Source: JAJKJG01 sp036556825 (GTDB lineage Bacteria; Pseudomonadota; Alphaproteobacteria; Rhizobiales; Beijerinckiaceae). Taken from it: 40,243 bases of DNA. The position numbers were made by a program, and so were the translations under genes. This document shows, one piece after another, positions 22,371 through 29,820 of the stretch. The notes below the pieces were generated by a model. It was given only the letters and a program-made list of their open reading frames with translations. It did not search any database and was not told the origin of the DNA. The stretch is taken from positions 1 to 40,243 of the forward strand of contig DATBIR010000251.1 of the NCBI GenBank assembly GCA_036556825.1, read 5' to 3'. Each line of letters starts with the position of its first letter. Position 1 is the first letter of the stretch.

Positions 22371-22859
22371 ATGGCAATCTTCATTTCTCAGGGACGCTAC
22401 ACACGCGACGCCATCCAGGGGATGACAGCCAATCCGGAAGACCGCTCGAAGGCGGTCGGCAAGCTCATGAAGGCGGCCGGCGGCAAGCTCCTGTCCTACT
22501 ACGTAACCTTTGGCGAATACGACTTCCTGCTCGTTGCCGAGGCCCCCGACGAGAGGGCGATGGCGGCCGCCGTGCTCGCCGCGGCGGGCGGCGGCGGCGT
22601 CAGCGACGTGCGCACCACGGTCGCCCTGGCGGCTGCCGACGCCATGCAGGTGTTCGAGCAGGCGCGCGGCCTTGCCGGCGCGTTCCGCCCGGCCGGGCAG
22701 GGCGCCTCCACCGGCCGCGGGCAGGGCGGGGCAGTCGCGCCGGCCGAGGGCCGCTCCGGCGCGCGGCGCGAAGGCCGCTTCGCCGCGGCCCCGGACGAGA
22801 GCGATCGCGGAACCATCGCCACGCGCCGCACGCGCGGCGGGCGTGCGTCTCCATCATGA
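22371..22859 (+). CDS. GYD domain protein with long disordered tail
   Basis: This is a 162-residue cytoplasmic protein. Residues 1-100 are a GYD domain, a dimeric alpha/beta-barrel-like fold (MAIFISQGRYTRDAIQGM, GKLLSYYVTFGEYDFLLV, VRTTVALAAADAM). Its function is unknown. Residues 105-162 are Gly/Ala/Arg-rich with no predicted order, which is unusual because most family members end near residue 105. The ATG at 22371 has GGGAGGGG upstream; an earlier ATG at 22344 is less likely. The stop overlaps the start of the thioesterase gene. Confidence 0.82.
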   Translation: MAIFISQGRYTRDAIQGMTANPEDRSKAVGKLMKAAGGKLLSYYVTFGEYDFLLVAEAPDERAMAAAVLAAAGGGGVSDVRTTVALAAADAMQVFEQARGLAGAFRPAGQGASTGRGQGGAVAPAEGRSGARREGRFAAAPDESDRGTIATRRTRGGRASPS

Positions 22860-23275
22860 TGACGCGCGACGAGGTGGAGGCGTTTCTCGATCGCGAGTTT
22901 CCCCAGATCCATCACGGCGGCCGCATCTATTCTGTGGAAGAGGTCGGCCCGCTCTGGGCGCGCCTGCGCATGGCTTGCGACGCGCGTCACATCCGCCCCG
23001 GGGGCACCCTGTCGGGCCCATCGATCATGGCGCTCGCCGATCTCGCGCTTTACGTGGCGATTCTTGCCCAGGTCGGACCGGTGGCGCTTGCCGTGACCAC
23101 GAGCCTGTCGTTCAATTTCCTGCGCAAGCCGGCGCAGAGGGATCTGATCGCCGAGTGCCGCCTCCTCAAGCTCGGCAGGCGCCTCGCGGTCGGCGAGATC
23201 CTTGTGCGGAGCGACGGCGACCCGGAAATCGCCTGCCACGCGACCGGCACCTATTCGATCCCGGATCGGCGTTAG
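22856..23275 (+). CDS. PaaI-type hotdog thioesterase
   Basis: This is a 139-residue cytoplasmic hotdog-fold protein of the PaaI/YdiI acyl-CoA thioesterase group. The catalytic-region motif RPGGTLSGPSIMALADLALY (near residues 47-66) is present, with the conserved Gly and Asp in the long hotdog helix. LSFNFLRKPAQRDLIAECRL and the final CHATGTYSIP strand follow. It hydrolyses acyl-CoAs of unknown type. It overlaps the GYD gene (ATGATGA), so the two are translationally coupled. Confidence 0.87.
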   Translation: MMTRDEVEAFLDREFPQIHHGGRIYSVEEVGPLWARLRMACDARHIRPGGTLSGPSIMALADLALYVAILAQVGPVALAVTTSLSFNFLRKPAQRDLIAECRLLKLGRRLAVGEILVRSDGDPEIACHATGTYSIPDRR

Positions 23276-23356
23276 AGCATGACCCGGCAACGCGGATGCG
23301 GCCGAAAAAAGATTAGGGAGGGCCGATTCAATCCGGATCGATCCTGCCCTAGAACG
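23276..23356. repeat. Degenerate copy of the interspersed palindromic repeat (modules A and B)
   Basis: AGAGCATGACCCGGCAA followed by CCGAAAAAA and then a palindromic CCGATTCAATCCGGATCGATCC matches, word for word but decayed, the copy at 34371-34500. It lies directly after the thioesterase stop codon and before the response regulator gene. Confidence 0.6.
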
Positions 23357-23433
23357 AGCCGGGACGGCTTGGCCTCCGGCCAGTCCATCGACTATACCAC
23401 TCGCGGCGGCGTGAACGTTCGGCGGATCAAGAC

Positions 23434-23847
23434 ATGGGAACGACACTGCAGCTCGACCAAGGCCGGGATACTGGCCCGGCAGTCTCGGCGCGAACGATTC
23501 TGGTCGTGGAGGACGAGGCGCTCGTCCGCGAGACCATCGCGGGTGAACTCGAGGATGCCGGTTTCGTGGTGCTCGAGGCCGAGACGGCCGAAGAGGGATT
23601 CGCGATCCTTCAGCAGCGGCCGGTTGGCGTGCTGTTCACGGATATCCGCCTGCCGGGCCCCATGGACGGCTGGGACCTCGCCGAGAAGGCGCGCTCGCTG
23701 CATCCGGACCTGCCGGTGATCTACGCGACGGGCTATTCCGCCGACGAGCCGCGCTTCGTCTCCAACAGCCTGTTCCTGCGCAAGCCTTACCTGCCGTCGG
23801 CAGTCGTCGCGGCCGTCGAGAAGCTGTCGGACGAGTCACCCGATTGA
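23434..23847 (+). CDS. Single-domain response regulator
   Basis: This is a 137-residue CheY-like receiver with no output domain. The acidic pair is E26-D27 (VVEDEALVRE) and the phosphorylation site is D70 (LFTDIRLPGPMDGW). The switch residue is T99 (YATGYS) and the conserved lysine is K117 (LRKPY). All catalytic residues are intact. The PMDGWDLAEKAR loop is common in receivers that work with hybrid or Cache kinases in Hyphomicrobiales. No kinase is adjacent; the orphan kinase at 29821-31602 is 6 kb away and is only a possible partner. Confidence 0.88.
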   Translation: MGTTLQLDQGRDTGPAVSARTILVVEDEALVRETIAGELEDAGFVVLEAETAEEGFAILQQRPVGVLFTDIRLPGPMDGWDLAEKARSLHPDLPVIYATGYSADEPRFVSNSLFLRKPYLPSAVVAAVEKLSDESPD

Positions 23848-23873
23848 CCGCCAGCGGCCCGGTCGGTGTTATG

Positions 23874-23889
23874 CGGTATTATGATACCG
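23874..23889. promoter_or_regulatory. AT-containing palindrome after the response regulator
   Basis: CGGTAT (23874-23879) and ATACCG (23884-23889) are perfect arms around TATG, 27 bases after the response regulator stop. It is either a regulator-binding site for the rplM promoter region or a weak terminator without a T-run. Confidence 0.35.
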
Positions 23890-23947
23890 GCTCGCGCAAA
23901 CCTAGGCTACGCAAGGCTTTCAGCTCGGGTTGTCCTGCCAAAACCGA

Positions 23948-23976
23948 TTGACAACGGCCCATCCTTCACGTATCAG
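23948..23976 (+). promoter_or_regulatory. Housekeeping promoter of rplM-rpsI
   Basis: TTGACA (23948-23953), a spacer of 17 bases and TATCAG (23971-23976) make a strong vegetative promoter. The start point would fall near 23983, directly before the hairpin at 23988. Confidence 0.65.
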
Positions 23977-23987
23977 GCCCGCCATCG

Positions 23988-24021
23988 CCGCCGCGCTTTC
24001 CGCGGCGGTTTGTCTTTTTTT
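23988..24021 (+). terminator. Terminator-like hairpin in the rplM leader
   Basis: CCGCCGCG (23988-23995) and CGCGGCGG (24001-24008) pair perfectly around CTTTC and are followed by TTTGTCTTTTTTT. It has every mark of an intrinsic terminator, yet it lies between the rplM promoter and the rplM start at 24055. It could be an attenuator, a 5' stabiliser, or the terminator of the upstream gene. Confidence 0.7.
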
Positions 24022-24054
24022 GAACCGGAGCCGAGGCTCCACGGGATGCAGCGC

Positions 24055-24516
24055 ATGAAAACGCTTTCGCTGAAACCCGCCGAAGTCGAGAAAAAGTGGG
24101 TCGTGATCGACGCAACCGGCCTCGTGGTCGGCCGTCTCGCCTCGATCGTTGCCATGCGTTTGCGCGGCAAACACAAGGCGAACTACACCCCCCACGTCGA
24201 CTGCGGCGACAACGTCATCATCATCAACGCCGACAAGGTCGTCCTCACCGGCAACAAGCGCGACCAGAAGGTCTATTATCACCACACCGGCTATCCGGGC
24301 GGCATCAAGGAGCGCTCGGCGCGCCACATCCTGGAAGGCCGCTTTCCCGAGCGCGTCGTCGAAAAGGCGGTGGAGCGCATGCTGCCGCGCGGCCCGCTGT
24401 TCCGGCGCATCCTCGGCAACCTGCGCGTCTACAAGGGCACCGAGCACCCGCATGCGGCTCAGCAGCCGGAGGTTCTCGACGTTGCCGCCCTCAACCGCAA
24501 GAACGTGAGACACTGA
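24055..24516 (+). CDS. rplM: 50S ribosomal protein L13
   Basis: This is a 153-residue ribosomal protein that binds 23S rRNA domain II early in assembly. The L13 core is clear: WVVIDATGLVVGRLAS, LRGKHKANYTPHVDCGD, GNKRDQKVYYHHTGYPGG, and the C-terminal LRVYKGTEHPHAAQQP. ATG 24055 is chosen because family members start MKT a few residues before WVVIDA; the frame continues to 23866 through the leader. It is followed two bases later by rpsI, the standard order. Confidence 0.96.
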   Translation: MKTLSLKPAEVEKKWVVIDATGLVVGRLASIVAMRLRGKHKANYTPHVDCGDNVIIINADKVVLTGNKRDQKVYYHHTGYPGGIKERSARHILEGRFPERVVEKAVERMLPRGPLFRRILGNLRVYKGTEHPHAAQQPEVLDVAALNRKNVRH

Positions 24517-24518
24517 CC

Positions 24519-24998
24519 ATGGCGACCTTGCAATCCCTCGCCGATCTCGCCGGCCAGCCGGCGCAGCCCGCCGCGCCCGAGGCGCCGGTCCACGTCCAGA
24601 AGCTCGACGCCCAGGGCCGCGCCTACGCGACCGGCAAGCGCAAGGACGCGGTGGCGCGCGTCTGGATCAAGCCGGGCCCCGGTCAGATCGTCGTCAACGA
24701 CAAGCCGGTCGAGACCTATTTCGCCCGTCCCGTGCTGCGCATGATTCTGCAGCAGCCGCTGCACATCGCCAACCGCGCCGGCCAGTATGACGTGGTGGTG
24801 ACGGTCAATGGCGGCGGCCTCTCGGGACAGGCGGGCGCCGTGCGCCATGGCCTCGCCAAGGCGCTCACCCACTACGAGCCGGAACTGCGTGGTCCGCTCA
24901 AGCGCGAAGGCTTCCTGACCCGCGATGCGCGCGTCGTCGAGCGCAAGAAATACGGGAAGAAGAAAGCCCGCCGCAGCTTCCAGTTCTCGAAGCGCTGA
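24519..24998 (+). CDS. rpsI: 30S ribosomal protein S9
   Basis: This is a 159-residue ribosomal protein of the 30S head. The alphaproteobacterial N-terminal extension (1-35, Ala/Pro/Gln-rich) comes before the core YATGKRKDAVARVWIKPG. GGGLSGQAGAVRHGLAKAL and the terminal KKARRSFQFSKR, whose last residues reach the P-site tRNA, are present. No ribosome site is seen; translation is probably coupled to rplM, whose stop is two bases upstream. A terminator follows. Confidence 0.96.
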   Translation: MATLQSLADLAGQPAQPAAPEAPVHVQKLDAQGRAYATGKRKDAVARVWIKPGPGQIVVNDKPVETYFARPVLRMILQQPLHIANRAGQYDVVVTVNGGGLSGQAGAVRHGLAKALTHYEPELRGPLKREGFLTRDARVVERKKYGKKKARRSFQFSKR

Positions 24999-25022
24999 AT
25001 CCCCGTCCTCCCGACGGAGACG

Positions 25023-25055
25023 AAAAAGGGCGGCTTCGGCCGCCCTTTTGTTTTG
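25023..25055 (+). terminator. Intrinsic terminator of rplM-rpsI
   Basis: GGGCGGC (25028-25034) and GCCGCCC (25039-25045) form a perfect stem with a TTCG loop. An A-run precedes the stem and TTTTGTTTT follows it, 25 bases after the rpsI stop. Confidence 0.9.
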
Positions 25056-25104
25056 CCGGCTGCCCCGGCCCATATATCAACGGCGCATTCCCGCGAGGGC
25101 CACC

Positions 25105-26073
25105 ATGCTGACGACCACCGACACATTGAGCGCGCGGCAGGGCACCGCATCCGTATTCATCGACGGCGAGGCCGGCACCACCGGGCTCGGCATCCGCGAC
25201 CGGCTGCGCGCCGTTCCCGGCGTCGAGATCAGGAGCATTGCGCCGGAGCATCGCAAGGACCCGGCGGCCAAGCGCGAGCTGCTCGGCGAGGTCGATCTGG
25301 TCGTGCTGTGCCTGCCGGATGACGGCGCGCGCGAGACTGTCGCCCTGGTCGACGCCATGGGCGAAGGCGGCCCGCGTGTGCTCGACGCCTCGACCGCTCA
25401 CCGGGTGGCGCCCGGCTGGGTCTACGGCTTTGCCGAGCTGGAGCCCGGGCAGGCGGACGCGATTGGAGCGGCGCGCCGGGTCGCCAATCCCGGCTGCTAC
25501 CCGACCGGGGCGATCGCCCTGATCCGCCCGCTGGTCGACGCGGGGCTGCTGCCGCCGGATTACCCGGTGACGATCAACGCCGTCAGCGGCTACAGCGGCG
25601 GCGGGCGGGCGATGATCGAGGCCTACGAAGCCGGACAGGCCCCGGCCTTCGAGCTTTACGGCCTCAGCTTCGAGCACAAGCACGTGCCCGAGACGCAGAC
25701 ATATTCGGCGCTCACGCGGCGGCCGATCTTCGTGCCGTCGGTCGGCAACTTCCGTCAGGGCATGCTGGTCAGCGTGCCGCTGCATCTCGACATGCTGCCG
25801 GCCCGGCCGGCCGCGCGCGATCTCGAGGAGGTTCTGCGGCAGCGCTATCCGGACGGCGGCCTCGTGCGGGTGGCGGCGACCGCCGAGGGCGGCAGGGCGG
25901 CCGAGCGGCTCGAGCCCGAGGCGCTCAACGACACCGACCTTCTCGAGCTGCGCGTCTTCTCCCACCGGACCTATCCGCACGCGGTGCTCGTGGCCCGGCT
26001 CGACAACCTCGGCAAGGGCGCCTCCGGGGCAGCGGTCCAGAACATCCGGCTGATGCTCGGCCTCCGCGGCTAG
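25105..26073 (+). CDS. argC: N-acetyl-gamma-glutamyl-phosphate reductase (short type)
   Basis: This is a 322-residue cytoplasmic enzyme, third step of arginine synthesis: NADPH reduction of N-acetylglutamyl phosphate to the semialdehyde. It is the short type-2 ArgC. The nucleotide loop VFIDGEAGTTGLGIRDRL is near residue 17, the catalytic cysteine is in NPGCYPTG near residue 132, and the HKHVPE and NFRQGMLVSVPL segments are typical. Its position directly after rpsI is common in Bradyrhizobium relatives. A hairpin follows the stop. Confidence 0.93.
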   Translation: MLTTTDTLSARQGTASVFIDGEAGTTGLGIRDRLRAVPGVEIRSIAPEHRKDPAAKRELLGEVDLVVLCLPDDGARETVALVDAMGEGGPRVLDASTAHRVAPGWVYGFAELEPGQADAIGAARRVANPGCYPTGAIALIRPLVDAGLLPPDYPVTINAVSGYSGGGRAMIEAYEAGQAPAFELYGLSFEHKHVPETQTYSALTRRPIFVPSVGNFRQGMLVSVPLHLDMLPARPAARDLEEVLRQRYPDGGLVRVAATAEGGRAAERLEPEALNDTDLLELRVFSHRTYPHAVLVARLDNLGKGASGAAVQNIRLMLGLRG

Positions 26074-26086
26074 CCAAAGCCTGCCC

Positions 26087-26106
26087 AACTCGGGACCACC
26101 CGAGTT
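26087..26106 (+). terminator. Hairpin after argC
   Basis: AACTCGGG and CCCGAGTT are perfect 8-bp arms around ACCA, starting 14 bases after the argC stop. There is no T-run, so termination efficiency is uncertain. Confidence 0.5.
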
Positions 26107-26197
26107 CGGTGGCGGGCCCCGGCGTGACAAGGGGGCAAAGTAACCTTTTCCCGGGCCGACGCTGGCGCTGCGCCGGCGGATGGCGCAAAAGGCGCCC

Positions 26198-26791
26198 ATG
26201 GCCATCCTGATCCTCGGACTGATCGTCTTCATCGGCGCGCACGCCTTCACCATGGCCCGCGCGGCGCGCGCGCGGGCCATCGCCCGGCTCGGGGAGGGGC
26301 CCTACAAGGGCCTCTATTCGCTCGTTTCCCTGCTCGGGCTGATCCTGATCGTCTGGGGCTACGGCTCCTACCGGGCCGGGGGCTACGTTCAGGTCTGGGA
26401 CCCGCCGGTGTGGACGCGTCACCTGGCCCTGCCGCTGGTGTGGCTCGCCTTCGTGGCGATGGTGGCCGCCTATATTCCGGGCCGGATCAGGCGCGCGCTC
26501 AAGCATCCGATGCTGGCGGGCCTCAAGATCTGGGCGCTCGCGCATCTCCTCGCCAACGGCGACCTCGGCTCCATCATCCTGTTCGGGGCCCTGCTCGCCT
26601 GGGCGGTCGTGGCGCGCATCGCCGCCAAGCGGCGCGACGAGGTCGGCGACCACGGCGGCCCCGCTGCCGCGCCGGCCGGCTGGCGCAACGACGTCCTCGC
26701 GATCGTCATCGGAACCGTTGTCTATCTCGCGTTCCTGATCTGGCTGCATCCGCTGCTGATCGGCGTTCCGGCGCTGCCCGCCAGAGCATGA
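26198..26791 (+). CDS. NnrU family integral membrane protein
   Basis: This is a 197-residue inner-membrane protein with five or six helices. The N-terminus (MAILILGLIVFIGAHAFTMA) is the NnrU signature, with an early His in the first helix. Then come RLGEGPYKGLYSLVSLLGL, WTRHLALPLVWLAFVAMVA, KHPMLAGLKIWALAHLLANGD and a last helix. The HPML...AHLLANGD motif is shared with heme-handling NnrU/isorenieratene-related proteins. NnrU was described near nitric oxide reductase genes, but none is here, so the role is open. ATG 26198 matches the family start; ATG 26180 is also possible. panB begins 16 bases downstream. Confidence 0.88.
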   Translation: MAILILGLIVFIGAHAFTMARAARARAIARLGEGPYKGLYSLVSLLGLILIVWGYGSYRAGGYVQVWDPPVWTRHLALPLVWLAFVAMVAAYIPGRIRRALKHPMLAGLKIWALAHLLANGDLGSIILFGALLAWAVVARIAAKRRDEVGDHGGPAAAPAGWRNDVLAIVIGTVVYLAFLIWLHPLLIGVPALPARA

Positions 26792-26807
26792 TTGAGAGGT
26801 CTGCTGC

Positions 26808-27635
26808 ATGTCTGCCCAATCCGAGACCCGCCGCCTGACAGCCCCCGATATCCGCGCCCGCAAGGGCGGCGAGCCGATCGTCGCGCTCACCTCCTACCAC
26901 GCCCATACCGCCCGCCTCGTCGACGCCTATGCCGACGTGATCCTGGTCGGCGACTCCCTCGGGATGGTGATGCATGGCTTCGAATCGACGGTGCCGGTGA
27001 CCCTCGACATGATGATCCTGCAGGGCCATGCGGTGATGCGCGGCTCGCGGCGGGCGCTGGTCGTCGTCGACCTGCCGTTCGGCTCCTACGAGGAGAGCCG
27101 CGAGGCGGCCTTCCGCTCGGCGGCGCGCGTCCTCAAGGAGACCGGCTGCGGCGCCATCAAGCTGGAAGGCGGCGTGCGCATGGCCGAGACGATCCGCTTC
27201 CTGACCGAGCGCGGCATCCCGGTCATGGGTCATATCGGGCTCACGCCGCAATCGATCCTGGCCCTCGGCTCGTTCAAGGCGCAGGGCCGCGACCGGGCCG
27301 ACTGGCCCGCCATCCTCGCGGATGCGCGGGCGGTGGCCGAGGCCGGCGCCTTCTCGGTCGTGGTCGAAGCCGTCGCCGAGCCTCTCGGCCGCGAGATCAC
27401 CAGCGCCGTCGCCATTCCGACCATCGGCATCGGCGCCTCGGTGGCCTGCGACGGCCAGATCCTTGTCCTCGAGGACATGCTCGGCCTCAGCCCGCGCGTG
27501 CCGAAATTCGTCAAGCGCTACGGTGATATCGGCCCCTCGATCGCCAAGGCCATCGAGACCTACGCGAAGGAGGTGCGCGAGCGGACCTTCCCCGCTCCCG
27601 AGCACACCTATCCCGAGCGCAAGCCCGCGACCTGA
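26808..27635 (+). CDS. panB: 3-methyl-2-oxobutanoate hydroxymethyltransferase
   Basis: This is a 275-residue cytoplasmic enzyme that starts pantothenate (CoA) synthesis by transferring a hydroxymethyl group from methylene-tetrahydrofolate to alpha-ketoisovalerate. The Mg site and substrate motifs are clear: ALTSYHAHTARLVD, DVILVGDSLGMVMHG (Asp ligands near residue 48), VVVDLPFGSYE, AIKLEGG, MGHIGLTPQS, and IPTIGIGAS near 207-215. The start has GAGAGG upstream. panC is not adjacent. Confidence 0.95.
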   Translation: MSAQSETRRLTAPDIRARKGGEPIVALTSYHAHTARLVDAYADVILVGDSLGMVMHGFESTVPVTLDMMILQGHAVMRGSRRALVVVDLPFGSYEESREAAFRSAARVLKETGCGAIKLEGGVRMAETIRFLTERGIPVMGHIGLTPQSILALGSFKAQGRDRADWPAILADARAVAEAGAFSVVVEAVAEPLGREITSAVAIPTIGIGASVACDGQILVLEDMLGLSPRVPKFVKRYGDIGPSIAKAIETYAKEVRERTFPAPEHTYPERKPAT

Positions 27636-27718
27636 AGCCGCCTCTCGCCATTGCGTGATAGCCGTGCTAGCGACCGGCCCCAATATCAGGGCGGCGTGAG
27701 GCCGCCACGGGATTTGAG

Positions 27719-28381
27719 ATGGGCGATTTTATCCGCGAAGTCGACGAGGAATACCGCCGCGACCGGATCATGCAGATCTGGAAGCGCTACAGCGGCGTGA
27801 TCGTTGCGCTCGCAATCCTGCTCGTCGCCGCCGTCGGCGGCTGGCGCTACTGGCAGCATCTGGAGCGCCAGCGCGCCGAGGAGGCCGCGGTGCGTTACGA
27901 GGACGCGCTGCGGCTGGCGCGCGACGGCAAGAGCGAGGACGCGGAAAAGGCCTTCGAAGCGCTCGCCAAGGATGCGCCGGCCGGCTACCAGACGCTGTCG
28001 CGCTTCCGCCTCGCCGCCGAGCTCGGCAAGCAGAATCCCGAAGACGGCGCCAAGGCCTTCGACGCCCTTGCCAGCGATGGCCGCGTCGAGGCGCTGATGC
28101 AGGATCTGGCGCGCCTGCGCGCCGCCATGCTGCGCTTCGACACGGCCGATGCGGCGGCGGTGCAGCCGGCGCTCGAGCGCCTCGCCACCCCCACCAATGC
28201 CTGGCGCCATTCGGCGCGCGAGCTGCTCGGGCTGCTCGCCATCAAGCGCGGCGACTACGACGGCGCCGGCCGCTGGTTCGATCAGATCGCTGGCGACCGC
28301 GACACCCCGCAGGCGCTGCGCAGCCGGCTCGAGATCTACACCTCGCTGGTGGCCGGCGGCCCGGTCCAGACGACGCAGTAA
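27719..28381 (+). CDS. YfgM-like TPR membrane protein
   Basis: This is a 220-residue protein with a short cytoplasmic N-terminus (GDFIREVDEEYRRDRIMQIW), one membrane helix (about 26-43, GVIVALAILLVAAVGGWRYW) and a periplasmic TPR-like helical domain (about 50-210). The layout and the position directly before der match YfgM, an ancillary subunit of the SecYEG translocon that meets PpiD and outer-membrane chaperones. The usual partner bamB, found between yfgM and der in other proteobacteria, is absent here. Der begins seven bases after the stop. Confidence 0.85.
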   Translation: MGDFIREVDEEYRRDRIMQIWKRYSGVIVALAILLVAAVGGWRYWQHLERQRAEEAAVRYEDALRLARDGKSEDAEKAFEALAKDAPAGYQTLSRFRLAAELGKQNPEDGAKAFDALASDGRVEALMQDLARLRAAMLRFDTADAAAVQPALERLATPTNAWRHSARELLGLLAIKRGDYDGAGRWFDQIAGDRDTPQALRSRLEIYTSLVAGGPVQTTQ

Positions 28382-28388
28382 GGCCGCC

Positions 28389-29741
28389 ATGACGCCCGCG
28401 GTCGCCATCGTCGGACGGCCGAATGTCGGCAAATCGACGCTGTTCAACCGGCTCGTCGGCAAGAAGCTCGCGCTCGTCGACGATCGCCCGGGCGTGACCC
28501 GCGATCGCCGCGAAGGCGAAGCCCGGCTCGGGCCGCTGCAGTTCCGCGTCATCGACACGGCCGGCCTGGAGGAAGCCGAGTCGGGCTCGCTGCTCGGCCG
28601 CATGCGCGCGCAGACCGAGGCGGCGATCGAGGATGCGGACGTGATCCTGTTCGTGATCGACGCCCGCGCCGGTATCCTGCCCGCCGACAAGCCGTTCGCC
28701 GAGATGGCGCGCCGCTCGGGCAAGCCGGTGGTGGTGATCGCCAACAAGGCCGAAGGCGGACACGCGATGGCAGGCGCTTACGATGCCTTTTCGCTCGGGC
28801 TCGGCGACCCCGTGCCGCTGTCGGCCGAGCACGGCGAGGGCCTGGGCGATCTGTTCGAAGCGCTGCAGCCGCATCTCGCCAGTGACGACGAGGCCGATGC
28901 GGACGACGAGCAGGCCGGCAGGGGGCGGCCGCTCAAGGTCGCTATCGTCGGCCGGCCCAATGCCGGCAAGTCGACGCTCGTCAACCGGTTGATCGGCGAG
29001 GAGCGGCTGCTGACCGGGCCGGAAGCGGGCATCACGCGCGACGCCATCGCCATCGACTGGGCGTGGCGCGGCCGTCCGATCCAGCTTTACGACACGGCCG
29101 GCCTGCGCAAGCGCGCCCGCGTGCAGGACAAGCTCGAAAAGCTGTCTGTCGCCGACGCTCTGCGCGCCGTGCAATTCGCCGAAGTGGTCGTCGTTCTTCT
29201 CGACGCGACGATCCCGTTCGAGAAGCAGGATCTCAGCATCGTCGACCTGATCGAGCGGGAAGGGCGGGCGCTGGTGATCGGGCTGAACAAGTGGGATCTC
29301 GTCGCCGACAAGCCCGGCCTGCTCAAGGAGCTGCGCGAGGACGCCGCGCGCCTGCTGCCGCAGGTCAAGGGCGCGCCCGTCGTGCCTATCTCGAGCCTTG
29401 CCGGCGAAGGCCTCGATCGGCTGATCGACGCGGTGTTCCAGGTGGCGGAGGTGTGGAACCGGCGCATCGCCACGGCACAGCTCAACGACTGGCTCCAGGG
29501 AGCGCTCGACGCCAACCCGCCGCCGGCCGTCGCCGGCCGTCGCATCAAGATCCGCTACATGACCCAGGTCAAGGCGCGCCCGCCGCATTTCGCCATCTTC
29601 GGCAATCAGCTCGACGCGCTGCCCAAATCCTATACGCGCTATCTCGTCAACGGCCTGCGCGAGACTTTCGAACTCCCGGGCGTGCCGATCCGCATGTCCC
29701 TGCGCACGAGCAAGAATCCGTTCGAGAAGCAGCGCCGCTGA
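28389..29741 (+). CDS. der: Ribosome biogenesis GTPase Der (EngA)
   Basis: This is a 450-residue GTPase with two G domains, needed for 50S maturation. Domain 1 has AIVGRPNVGKST near residue 6, the switch DDRPGVTRDRR and DTAGLEE. Its NKAE replaces the NKxD specificity motif, as is common in alphaproteobacterial Der. An acidic linker (SDDEADADDEQAG, about 170-182) leads to domain 2 with AIVGRPNAGKST, DTAGLRKRARV and NKWD. The C-terminal KH-like domain (IRYMTQVKARPPHFAIFGNQ) contacts rRNA. The ATG at 28389 directly precedes the first G domain; the frame upstream lies inside the YfgM-like gene. Confidence 0.95.
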   Translation: MTPAVAIVGRPNVGKSTLFNRLVGKKLALVDDRPGVTRDRREGEARLGPLQFRVIDTAGLEEAESGSLLGRMRAQTEAAIEDADVILFVIDARAGILPADKPFAEMARRSGKPVVVIANKAEGGHAMAGAYDAFSLGLGDPVPLSAEHGEGLGDLFEALQPHLASDDEADADDEQAGRGRPLKVAIVGRPNAGKSTLVNRLIGEERLLTGPEAGITRDAIAIDWAWRGRPIQLYDTAGLRKRARVQDKLEKLSVADALRAVQFAEVVVVLLDATIPFEKQDLSIVDLIEREGRALVIGLNKWDLVADKPGLLKELREDAARLLPQVKGAPVVPISSLAGEGLDRLIDAVFQVAEVWNRRIATAQLNDWLQGALDANPPPAVAGRRIKIRYMTQVKARPPHFAIFGNQLDALPKSYTRYLVNGLRETFELPGVPIRMSLRTSKNPFEKQRR

Positions 29742-29755
29742 CCGGCGCCTTTGCA

Positions 29756-29779
29756 GCATGATCCGGCAAAGTCGGGCCG
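29756..29779. repeat. Fragment of the interspersed palindromic repeat
   Basis: AGCATGATCCGGCAAAGTCGGG is the first half of module A of the copy at 34371. It lies 15 bases after the der stop in the gap between convergent genes. The rest of the module is missing. Confidence 0.5.
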
Positions 29780-29820
29780 CGGCTGGCGTGCGTGTCAGCG
29801 CCGGGACCAGGAATGGGCGA

